This document shows positions 15,314 to 22,952 of a stretch of DNA of 64,000 bases, one piece after another. This DNA comes from Corynebacterium kroppenstedtii DSM 44385. Its GTDB lineage: Bacteria; Actinomycetota; Actinomycetes; Mycobacteriales; Mycobacteriaceae. The translations under genes and the position numbers were made by a program. Each line of letters starts with the position of its first letter. Position 1 is the first letter of the stretch. Below the pieces are notes generated by a model. The model did no database searches. It saw only the letters and a list, made by a program, of their open reading frames with translations, and was not told the origin of the DNA. Where the stretch lies: the NCBI RefSeq assembly GCF_000023145.1, contig NC_012704.1:2382805-2446804 (forward strand). The letters run 5' to 3'.

Positions 15314-16903
15314 CTACCTTTCCCGAAGCCCCATCACAGAATTTTCGCCACTCGCCAGCGTCATGCGGTCCAACTGCGCCAGCACTTCGTCGATAATGAA
15401 CGGATCCGCACCCGGCTCGAAACGCGCGGACATAACCTCGACCTGGGCGGCCTCAATCGCCTCTAGACGAACAGCCGTCACCTTCCGACGCACCTCGCGC
15501 AGACGACGCACCGCATCCTCATAATTCTCCGGCTCATCGTCCTTCGGAACGCCCGTCATGTCGCGGAAACGGCGCGCGATAGCCTGGATAGCCTCCGGCG
15601 GGAGATCCTCGCCCTTCGACTGCAGCACATCCATCGCCGCATTATGCGCACGGCGCAACAGACGATCCATCGTGGCGTCGGCAATCGCATCATTGCCCTC
15701 ATTGACATTCAGCTTCTGCATGATCCACGGCAACGTCAACCCGGGGACAACCATCGTGCAGAAGAGCACGGTGATCGCGATCAGCGGCATTTCGTTATAC
15801 ACATTGATATAGCCCGCGGGGACCGACAACACCAGGGCCAGCGTAACCAAACCGCGCATCCCCGACCACGTCAACACCAGCACTTCCTGCAGCCGCAGCG
15901 GGGACACGTTCTTCTTCTTACCGTGCTTGTTCAGCAAATACTGGTCGTACATCCAGACGAAACGCACCGCGAAGAGGACACCGGAAATGACCAAACCCCA
16001 GACAATACCTTCGCCGATACGCGTCGAGGTCTGCTCCACCGCGTTACGCACCGACAAACCGATCAGGCCGAATGCTAGGCCCGTTACCAGCAGCTCTGCG
16101 GTCTCCCAGAAGGCCGACCCCGTCAGGCGGTCCTCCGCCGCCGTCGCCGACACACGCGACGTCATCTCCACGGCGGCAACGACCACCGCGATCACTCCCG
16201 ACGCGTGAATTTCCTCCGCGGCGATATACACTGCGAACGGAACGACCCAGCTCAGGGCGTTGACCGTGTTGGATCCTGCGGTGTACTCCAAAGCCCGGCC
16301 GGCAACGTGGCCGATCAGCCAGCCCAGGACAATCGACGCCAACGCGGTGTAGACAAACCGCAACAGCGCCGGGCCGACGTGGATCGAGTCGTCGTTATAC
16401 AGCGAATTGATCGCCAACTGGAAGGCCACCAGCGCGACGGCGTCGTTAAACAGGCCTTCGGTCTGCAGTGTGCCGATCACGCGCCGCGGAATTCCCGCTG
16501 GCTCCGCCACGGCCTCCACGGCCACCGGGTCCGACGGGGCTACCGCCGCGCCCAAAGCGATCGCGCCCGCCACGGACAAACCGGGAATGAGCACCATCGA
16601 CGTACCTGCCACCGCCAGGATCGTCACCACGACCAACAGCACGGATAACGACAAGAGCGTCCGCCACTGGGAGCGAATCAGCGGCCACGACAAACGCCGT
16701 GCCATTGCCCAAATCAACGGCGGGAGGAATAACGGGAGAATGAGATCGGGCGGTAATGAAATATCGGGAATCGCCGGGAACACCATCGTGGCCGTCGTTA
16801 ACAGAGTTAACAACACGGGCCACGGGAGGTTGGTTCGCTCGCCGATGGACACGACGATGACCGTCGCAAACATCAGACCCACAATCACAATGAGGGTCTC
16901 CAT
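15314..16903 (-). CDS. Na+/H+ antiporter, CPA1 (NhaP-like) family
   Basis: A 529-residue membrane protein with about 12 helices and a roughly 120-residue cytosolic C-terminal tail rich in charged helices. Core motifs are APSDPVAVEAV and EGLFNDAVALV, whose Asn-Asp pair is typical of electroneutral CPA1 exchangers. ATG 16903 has AAGGTGG 6 nt upstream; GTG 16912 is less likely. It is the first gene of an operon with two crcB genes, suggesting a role in fluoride or pH stress in addition to sodium exchange. Confidence 0.87.
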   Translation of the reverse strand: METLIVIVGLMFATVIVVSIGERTNLPWPVLLTLLTTATMVFPAIPDISLPPDLILPLFLPPLIWAMARRLSWPLIRSQWRTLLSLSVLLVVVTILAVAGTSMVLIPGLSVAGAIALGAAVAPSDPVAVEAVAEPAGIPRRVIGTLQTEGLFNDAVALVAFQLAINSLYNDDSIHVGPALLRFVYTALASIVLGWLIGHVAGRALEYTAGSNTVNALSWVVPFAVYIAAEEIHASGVIAVVVAAVEMTSRVSATAAEDRLTGSAFWETAELLVTGLAFGLIGLSVRNAVEQTSTRIGEGIVWGLVISGVLFAVRFVWMYDQYLLNKHGKKKNVSPLRLQEVLVLTWSGMRGLVTLALVLSVPAGYINVYNEMPLIAITVLFCTMVVPGLTLPWIMQKLNVNEGNDAIADATMDRLLRRAHNAAMDVLQSKGEDLPPEAIQAIARRFRDMTGVPKDDEPENYEDAVRRLREVRRKVTAVRLEAIEAAQVEVMSARFEPGADPFIIDEVLAQLDRMTLASGENSVMGLRER

Positions 16904-17200
16904 GCCCGCCACCTTTCATTACTGCCTACATGCTGCCCCGGCCGATCCCGCGTGTACGGGTGCTTAACCTCTACGTGTACCGCGTACTGCAGGGTCCGGG
17001 GCCAGCTCACCAATTGCCGAATGAGCACCAGGGGCACCTCACACGCGGGTATGAAACAGATGAGCATCCGCGTGGGCGCATCATTCAGCGATCGGGAACT
17101 ACTACTCGCTATCCAAAATAGAGGAAAATGTCGGCCCGGCGCGATTTCGCGACACTGCAGGTCCCGCACTGGCCCGTGTGCGAGCACCGAAAGCGGCCCG
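16904..17200. other. Intergenic region upstream of the antiporter operon
   Basis: About 300 bp without a gene. It must hold the antiporter-crcB promoter on the - strand. I looked for the conserved core of a fluoride riboswitch on that strand and did not recognise one. Confidence 0.4.
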
Positions 17201-17220
17201 GAAAACCGCCTGTGAGCGGT
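17201..17220 (-). terminator. Rho-independent terminator of dnaB
   Basis: On the - strand, ACCGC, a 6-nt loop and GCGGT are followed by TTTT, 13 nt after the dnaB stop. Confidence 0.65.
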
Positions 17221-17232
17221 ATTCTCCTGACC

Positions 17233-18723
17233 TTACGAGAAGTTGTCGGTGGCCAGGTTAGCGAACCTCGAGTACTTCAATTGCTCAGCAATCGGGATGG
17301 TGCCCACTGGTCCCCCGCGGTGTTTAGCCAAAATAATGTCTGCTTCTCCCTCGCGGGCGTTATCCAACGCACCCGGCTGAGAGTCCGGCCGGTACAGCAA
17401 CATCACCATGTCCGCATCCTGCTCGAGGGACCCCGATTCACGCAGGTCCGCCAGCTGCGGCTTCTTGTCGGTGCGGGACTCTGGACCACGGTTGAGCTGC
17501 GAAATAGCGATCAGCGGAACTTCCACTTCCTTCGCCAACAACTTCAGCTGACGGGAAAACTCCGAGACTTCCTGCTGGCGCGACTCTACCTTGCGGCCCG
17601 ACGTCATCAGCTGCAGATAGTCCACAACGATCAGCCCGAGGCCGTGCTTCTGTTTGATCTGGCGGGCTTTGGTCCGGATTTCCATCATCGTCAGGTTGGG
17701 AGAATCGTCGATAAAAATAGGCGCTTTCTCCAGCTTCCCCATCGTTTGAGCCAGCCGGGTCCACTCGGACTCGTCCATTTTACCGCTGCGCATGTTGGTG
17801 AGTTTCACCTCGGCCTCGGCCGATAGCAGCCTCAGAACGATCTCCATTTTGGACATCTCGAGGCTAAAAAGTGCCGACGGTGTGTCATTTTCTACCGACG
17901 CCGACCGCATGAAATCCATCGCCAAGGTGGACTTCCCCACGCCCGGACGAGCGGCAATGATAACCATCTGGCCGGGGTGAAGGCCGTTAATCGTTTTGTC
18001 GAGGTCAAGGAAGCCCGTTGGCACACCACTCGCTGCCCCACCGTGCATTTCGTACTCGTTGAGAAGATCATTGACCTCCTCAAACGTGTCGGCCAACTCG
18101 ACATAATCCGTGCTAGCGTCACGACGTCCGACCCCGAACACCTGGGACTGGGCGTAATCGACCACCTTGTCCACGTCCTGGCCATCGATGCCGTTGTATC
18201 CCAACTTGGCGATCTCCGTCCCCACCGAGACAAGCCCACGGAGCACCGCTTTTTCGGCAACAATCCGCGCATAGTAACTCGCGTTGGCCGCCGTCGGCAC
18301 TTTAGTCATAAGGGTGTGGATATATGGTGCACCACCCACACGCTCCAGGTCGCCGTCCCTGTTAAGGCGGTTGCTCACCAGCACCGGGTCGATCTGCAAC
18401 TGGGCATCTGCGGACTCGCTATACAGATCGAGGATGCCGTTAAAAATGGTCTGATGGCGCGGGTCATAGAAGTCATCCGCGCGGAGAATCTCTACAACAT
18501 CCGTAATGGCGTCCTGGGACTGCAGCATACCGCCCAAAACAGCCTGCTCAGCCTCAATATCTTGGGGGGACTTCCGGCCGAATTCCTCATAATCCCGTGG
18601 ATCGGGGCCGCCGGAAGGCCCAAACGACTCATCCTCATAGTCCCCGCCCGAACCGAAACCAGACTCATACGAGTCGTACGAATTATCAAAAGAAGACGCT
18701 GATACCGCTGAACGTGATGCCAT
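17233..18723 (-). CDS. dnaB: Replicative DNA helicase DnaB
   Basis: A 496-residue hexameric 5'-3' helicase that unwinds DNA ahead of the replisome. A Ser/Gly/Asp-rich tail (1-50) precedes the N-terminal primase-interaction domain (about 52-160). The RecA-like domain has Walker A ARPGVGKST, Walker B LIVVDYLQLM and the DLRESGSLEQDAD block. No intein interrupts the P-loop or later motifs. The ATG has a -10 hexamer 6 nt upstream and no Shine-Dalgarno sequence, so the mRNA is probably leaderless. DnaA boxes lie 170-260 bp upstream. Confidence 0.97.
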   Translation of the reverse strand: MASRSAVSASSFDNSYDSYESGFGSGGDYEDESFGPSGGPDPRDYEEFGRKSPQDIEAEQAVLGGMLQSQDAITDVVEILRADDFYDPRHQTIFNGILDLYSESADAQLQIDPVLVSNRLNRDGDLERVGGAPYIHTLMTKVPTAANASYYARIVAEKAVLRGLVSVGTEIAKLGYNGIDGQDVDKVVDYAQSQVFGVGRRDASTDYVELADTFEEVNDLLNEYEMHGGAASGVPTGFLDLDKTINGLHPGQMVIIAARPGVGKSTLAMDFMRSASVENDTPSALFSLEMSKMEIVLRLLSAEAEVKLTNMRSGKMDESEWTRLAQTMGKLEKAPIFIDDSPNLTMMEIRTKARQIKQKHGLGLIVVDYLQLMTSGRKVESRQQEVSEFSRQLKLLAKEVEVPLIAISQLNRGPESRTDKKPQLADLRESGSLEQDADMVMLLYRPDSQPGALDNAREGEADIILAKHRGGPVGTIPIAEQLKYSRFANLATDNFS

Positions 18724-18729
18724 GGGAAT

Positions 18730-18735
18730 ACCCTA
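18730..18735 (-). promoter_or_regulatory. -10 hexamer TAGGGT, leaderless dnaB start
   Basis: Read on the - strand, TAGGGT is followed by 6 nt and the dnaB ATG, with no ribosome-binding sequence between. Confidence 0.5.
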
Positions 18736-18892
18736 TCGTCTGCCGCCGACATAAACACTGAACACAATCTGCTGGTGCCCGCCAGATCTCACCGGATCTC
18801 ACCGGAAGGGGTTGCTCAGAGTGACTCTTTACTGCTTTTCATAAAGCCCCGACGGCTAGGATGCAAATCTCAATACCTGCTTTCCGACGAAG

Positions 18893-18981
18893 TTATCCAC
18901 AGGTTTCGCGGACCGCCTGTGGATAAAATGTGGAGAATTCATCGTTTCCCACGTCGGCCTGTGGAATTTACTGTGGACAAG
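18893..18981. promoter_or_regulatory. DnaA-box cluster upstream of dnaB
   Basis: Two perfect boxes face each other: TTATCCACA (18893-18901) and TGTGGATAA (18918-18926). A third, TGTGGACAA (18973-18981), is the complement of the actinobacterial form TTGTCCACA. A near match, TTATCCCCA, lies at 19164-19172. The cluster sits in the 830-bp dnaB-rplI gap, about 45 kb from oriC. Confidence 0.7.
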
Positions 18982-19276
18982 TTTTTATCGCGACCTGCAG
19001 AAATGAGCGTTTGTGCAGGTCAGCCCTGTGAAATTTTGATTTGACGAATCTCACAGTACCGGTGGAAAACCGCTTCTACGCTGGGCCTTTTTATCGTGAA
19101 CTGGGGAAATATCCGAGCAAATTGGGGTAAAAAGCCGGTTGTCAAGCACCTAACCTGTGCGTGTTATCCCCAGCCCCATCCACGACATCCGACAACATCT
19201 CTATCACCATTAACAGAAGGTAAACGACGAAGCTCTTGCGTGAATGATGTTCTTCGCCCGGCCGGTCCCCGCATAC

Positions 19277-19309
19277 GAAAAACGGGCCCGGCATATCTGC
19301 CAGACCCGT
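19277..19309 (-). terminator. Rho-independent terminator of the rpsF-ssb-rplI unit
   Basis: On the - strand, stem segments ACGGG..GGCA and TGCC..CCCGT are separated by a 3x3 internal loop, with a 4-nt apical loop, and are followed by TTTTT. It lies about 250 nt beyond the rplI stop; nothing coding was seen between. Confidence 0.7.
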
Positions 19310-19431
19310 CGTTATTTCACGCAGGGCGTGGTGTCGAAACACACCCAGCGTGGAGTGAAGAACACGGCACGGTGTCGAGTCGCGCCTTATGTATCACAGA
19401 ACGGCCACAAAAGCGTGGCACATCCCTTATC

Positions 19432-19526
19432 AAGCCCCAACAACCACTGAGTTACCCGTCTTATACGGCAGCAGCCCGCGGCTGGGGCTTACACGCTGTT
19501 GTCGACCGGGGGTGTCGAGTCCCCGG
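19432..19526. other. Two hairpins between rplI and its terminator
   Basis: CCGGGG (19506-19511) and CCCCGG (19521-19526) form a 6-bp stem with a 9-nt loop. AAGCCCCA (19432-19439) and TGGGGCTT (19483-19490) form a longer-range 8-bp stem. Neither has a T run. They may belong to a structured 3' UTR or an unannotated small RNA. Confidence 0.35.
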
Positions 19527-19555
19527 AAGGAATTCAAAAAGTGTAAAACCAGAAA

Positions 19556-20008
19556 CTACTGGGATACGACCTCGAAGTTAATGGTGCCGTGGATATCCTC
19601 GTGGAGCTTAACGTCCACCGAGTACTTACCCGTCGACTTCACAAAACCCTTGGTCATGTCAATGCTGTGCTTATCCAGCTCCGGACCACCAGCAGCTACG
19701 ACGGCTTGAGCAACGTCGTTAGGCTTAACAGACCCGAACAGCTTGCCATTGTTGGCAGTGCGGACGGCGACAGAAACGCCTTCCAGGTTTGCCAACTGCT
19801 CTTTGACCTCGCGAGCGCGATCGGCGTCGCGAATAGCGCGCGCTTCCTGCGCACGCTTCAAATCCTGAACCTGCTTCTCGGCGCCACGAGTAGCGGGGAC
19901 CGCGTACCCGCGCGGGAGCAGGTAGTTTCTTCCATAGCCGGCCTTGACCTCGACGATGTCACCAGGAACACCGAGATTGTCAATGGCGGCGGTGAGGATC
20001 AGCTTCAT
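19556..20008 (-). CDS. rplI: 50S ribosomal protein bL9
   Basis: A 150-residue protein of usual length. The N-terminal rRNA-binding domain (MKLILTAAIDNLGVPGDIVE and GRNYLLPRGYA) is joined by a long charged helix (about 42-75) to the C-terminal domain with GKLFGSV. It stabilises the L1-stalk side of the 50S subunit. It begins 28 nt after ssb, in the conserved rpsF-ssb-rplI order. Confidence 0.97.
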   Translation of the reverse strand: MKLILTAAIDNLGVPGDIVEVKAGYGRNYLLPRGYAVPATRGAEKQVQDLKRAQEARAIRDADRAREVKEQLANLEGVSVAVRTANNGKLFGSVKPNDVAQAVVAAGGPELDKHSIDMTKGFVKSTGKYSVDVKLHEDIHGTINFEVVSQ

Positions 20009-20036
20009 GATCCCTAGCCTTTCTTACGTTGATTAG

Positions 20037-20615
20037 TTAGAAGGGTGGCTCATCATCTGCCCCACCAAACCCTTGGCTGGAGCCCTGGCTGGGAGCGGAA
20101 TTCCACGGATCCTGATCCGCGCCCGAGTTCCCTCCGGAACCGCCGAAGCCCTGGTTGCCTTGAGACTGCTGGCCGCGATTGGAGTTAAAGCCTCCGCCTC
20201 GGTTTCCACCGAAGCCACCGCCGCCTTGGTTGAATCCGTTGCCTCCGCCACTCGTCTTTTCGACGTTTGCCGTGGCGTACTTCAACGACGGGCCGACCTC
20301 GTCGACCTCGATTTCAAACACGCGACGCTGTTCGCCGTCCCGAGTCTCAAAACTCCGTTGGCGCAAGCGGCCATTGACGATCACGCGCATGCCTTTTTTT
20401 AACGATTCGGCAGCGTTCTCGGCGGCCTGGCGCCACACATTGCAGGTGAGGAACATCGCATCCCCATCAACCCACTGGTTGGTTTGGGAATCGTATCGGC
20501 GTGGCGTCGATGCCACACGGAAATTAGCCACAGGAGCACCCGACGGGGTGTAACGAAGCTCTGGGTCAGCAACAAGATTGCCGACAACCGTGATAGGTGT
20601 CTCTCCTTGTGCCAT
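20037..20615 (-). CDS. ssb: Single-stranded DNA-binding protein
   Basis: A 192-residue SSB that coats ssDNA in replication and repair. The OB fold occupies about residues 1-115 ([19 protein letters not shown]). It is followed by a Gly/Asn/Gln-rich flexible linker and the acidic tip DDEPPF that recruits partner enzymes. The genome has ATG-ATG at 20618/20615; the second matches the family start MAQGETP and is better spaced from AGAGGA. It lies between rpsF and rplI. Confidence 0.95.
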   Translation of the reverse strand: MAQGETPITVVGNLVADPELRYTPSGAPVANFRVASTPRRYDSQTNQWVDGDAMFLTCNVWRQAAENAAESLKKGMRVIVNGRLRQRSFETRDGEQRRVFEIEVDEVGPSLKYATANVEKTSGGGNGFNQGGGGFGGNRGGGFNSNRGQQSQGNQGFGGSGGNSGADQDPWNSAPSQGSSQGFGGADDEPPF

Positions 20616-20694
20616 CATGAATCCTCTCTCTGCAGGACAACCGGTTTGATGGTCAGATAAAACCTGACACTGGCGTTTCTACCAGTGTGCCTTT

Positions 20695-20982
20695 TTAGGC
20701 GTCGGTCCGCAGAACTTTCGTACGCAACACCGAATCATTCAGGTTGAGCAGACGGTCGACTTCCAGCACAGTTGCGGACTCACAGGTGAAGTCCACGACA
20801 ACGTAGATGCCTTCCTCTTTCTTCTGAATGGGATAGGCCAAACGGCGCTTGCCCCAAATATCAACCTTGTCAACGTTGCCCTTCTCTTTGCGGACAACAT
20901 CGAGATACTTATCCAGGGACGGGGCTACAGTGCGCTCATCCTGCGCGGGATCGAGAATGATCATGATTTCGTAGTGACGCAC
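20695..20982 (-). CDS. rpsF: 30S ribosomal protein bS6
   Basis: A 95-residue bS6 with [11 protein letters not shown] at the N-terminus and the [14 protein letters not shown] block; partner of bS18 in the 30S platform. The start chosen is the GTG at 20982, which gives the family N-terminus. ATG 20991 and GTG 20994 lie in frame, but sit only a few nucleotides from the AGGAGG and would add non-conserved residues. First gene of the rpsF-ssb-rplI unit. Confidence 0.93.
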   Translation of the reverse strand: MRHYEIMIILDPAQDERTVAPSLDKYLDVVRKEKGNVDKVDIWGKRRLAYPIQKKEEGIYVVVDFTCESATVLEVDRLLNLNDSVLRTKVLRTDA

Positions 20983-21164
20983 GGACCTCATCACCTCCTA
21001 TGGTCTAGTCGTATTTCGGCCGCGCCATCGTTAGCGCGACAGGAGGGTTCGTTGCGTCAAGCAACCCCACGAGACTACCAAACCGCTGGCCAGAGGCAAA
21101 ATCCGGAACCTCACGAAAACCCCACATGACAACACGCCAGTTGGCTCGGTGGTGAGCAACCCGG

Positions 21165-21353
21165 TTAATTGATGAGCGTCGCCCAAAAGACAGCGACGGT
21201 CACCGGCACAACAGTGATGAAGAAAACGGCGATGCCAAACAGCGTCCACGTCACCTTGGCCGGCTTCTTGTACATGAAACTGGCAAACGAGGCCGTGAAT
21301 AAGAAGAACCCGATAAAAACGCTGATAATCGTTAACGTTACTTGCGGAGTCAT
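21165..21353 (-). CDS. Small two-helix membrane protein
   Basis: A 62-residue protein with two hydrophobic segments (about 6-27 and 38-60) joined by a short basic loop (YKKPAKVTW). Its ATG overlaps the stop of the GT87-like gene (ATGA), so the two are translationally coupled. No family recognised; possibly an accessory subunit of the upstream membrane enzyme. Confidence 0.6.
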   Translation of the reverse strand: MTPQVTLTIISVFIGFFLFTASFASFMYKKPAKVTWTLFGIAVFFITVVPVTVAVFWATLIN

Positions 21354-22927
21354 GCTGTAATTCCTACGTTCGATCGCGTGCCGACGACACCCGCCCGGCT
21401 AGTTACTACGTCGCTAGTCACCGCCCGGCTACTCATTTCCGACGCCGGACCGCGCCGCGACGCTACCGTCCCCGGATCCTTTTCCTGCTGCCCAGGGACC
21501 TCTGCCTGGAGCATCGTGCGTGGAGCGTCGGGACGTGTCCCGCGCATCTGCTGGATCACCAGCACAAGAATGGCCACAACCAGCGCATCCCGCGCGATCA
21601 CGAAGGAGTTAAACAGCCAGTCTGGAGCGCCCTTGTTATCCGCCCCCGTGAACCACCACATGCGCACGAACCAGTAAATAGCTTCCACCCACATCCAGGC
21701 GAACACCAGGCGCCAGCGGGGGAGAGACAACGCGACGAGGGGCACCAGCCATAGCGAGTATTGCGGGCTCCACACCTTGCTGGTCAGAACGAATGCGGCG
21801 ACGATCAGCAACGAGAGTTCCCACACTGCAGGCTCACGTCTGACCTTCAGCCCGAGAATCAAGATTCCGACACAACACAGTCCGAACAGCACAAACGAAA
21901 TGATTGACTGCGCCTTCACCGGAACAGTGGTGGAGTAACTAAAGCCAGTCAGCCATGAAAGCACGCTGTAGATCGTCGAATCTTCAGCTGCTCGCTTCCC
22001 ATTCCGGGTGAAGAATTCCGCCCATCCAGCAGGGGAGGCGATCATGATCGGGATATTCACCACGAGCCAGGTGACCACAGCCGAAACCACCGTGTTGATG
22101 AATTCCGTGCGCTCCCGCCAACGGTGGCGGATGACCAGCACGAGGAAAGCACCTAAGATATACGCGGGCCAGAGCTTTGCGGCCGCTCCCAGGCCGATGA
22201 GAATCCCAGCTCCTGCGTACTTCTTCCTGGTCCAGAGGAAAATGGCACCCATCGCGCACACTGTCGCTAGAGAGTCGAAATTGGTGAAGATGTGCACACC
22301 CACGATGGGGCTGGCCGCAACCAGAATGATGTCCCACACGCGGTGACCGGCCAACTGATAGGTGAACCACAGTGTCCCGATCCATGCAATCGCAAGGAAC
22401 ACCGCGTTCACGCCGAAATAGAAACCGACGCGGGGCACCGACCATCCAATGAGGTCCGCAAACCAGTGCAAGGGGGCCGCTAACTGGGCGCATAACCACT
22501 GGTAGAGCCCGGTGAGAACCGGGTACTCCATATGGCGGGTGCCACCATCACCGGCCCAGGAGTAGACATACGGAAAGTGCCCATCCTTCAGGCCTTCAAT
22601 GCTGTACAGCGGAATGGAATCCGCGTAACACCCGGAGATGTACTGACGGTTCGCGGTCCAATTCACCCCGTCACCGTCGCCACGAAGACAATTCGCCTTC
22701 GAGAGCCAACCCAGGGACATCATGCCCAGGGCCAGGCCGATCAGGACGCGGAGGGGAGTGGCCCACACTGCTCGCCCGACGAGACCGTGGCTTGCAATGG
22801 GTCCCCCAAGGAAATGAGTCCACCGTTGCGCTGCGGGCTCCGTCAGGCTCGGCTGAACCCTCAACACGTCGGTGTCCTGCTGTTCTTTTCCTTTAACTGC
22901 ACCCAACGCCACTATGTCCTTCTTCAC
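21350..22927 (-). CDS. GT87/DUF2029-like polyprenyl-sugar mannosyltransferase family membrane protein
   Basis: A 525-residue protein with about 11 membrane helices. The first external loop is long (about 78-135), containing CLRGDGDGVNW and a Cys-rich YISGCYADS segment, then HMEYPVLTG. This fits GT-C glycosyltransferases of the PimE/GT87 group that use polyprenyl-phosphate sugars to build lipoglycans; the exact substrate is inference. GTG 22912, preceded by GAAGGA, is an alternative to GTG 22927. It lies 25 bp after the PBP gene, in an apparent cell-envelope operon. Confidence 0.7.
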   Translation of the reverse strand: MKKDIVALGAVKGKEQQDTDVLRVQPSLTEPAAQRWTHFLGGPIASHGLVGRAVWATPLRVLIGLALGMMSLGWLSKANCLRGDGDGVNWTANRQYISGCYADSIPLYSIEGLKDGHFPYVYSWAGDGGTRHMEYPVLTGLYQWLCAQLAAPLHWFADLIGWSVPRVGFYFGVNAVFLAIAWIGTLWFTYQLAGHRVWDIILVAASPIVGVHIFTNFDSLATVCAMGAIFLWTRKKYAGAGILIGLGAAAKLWPAYILGAFLVLVIRHRWRERTEFINTVVSAVVTWLVVNIPIMIASPAGWAEFFTRNGKRAAEDSTIYSVLSWLTGFSYSTTVPVKAQSIISFVLFGLCCVGILILGLKVRREPAVWELSLLIVAAFVLTSKVWSPQYSLWLVPLVALSLPRWRLVFAWMWVEAIYWFVRMWWFTGADNKGAPDWLFNSFVIARDALVVAILVLVIQQMRGTRPDAPRTMLQAEVPGQQEKDPGTVASRRGPASEMSSRAVTSDVVTSRAGVVGTRSNVGITA

Positions 22928-22952
22928 TCAGTACGGCGGACTCGTCGATTAA

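Noticed and set aside
16904..17232. Fluoride riboswitch before the antiporter-crcB operon
   Set aside because: GATG-type fragments occur but the conserved core and pseudoknot partners were not found.
17233..18723. Intein in dnaB
   Set aside because: The length and uninterrupted helicase motifs show no insertion.
19096..19581. 161-residue + strand open frame in the dnaB-rplI gap
   Set aside because: No plausible start signal, odd composition, overlaps the rplI stop and the terminator hairpin.
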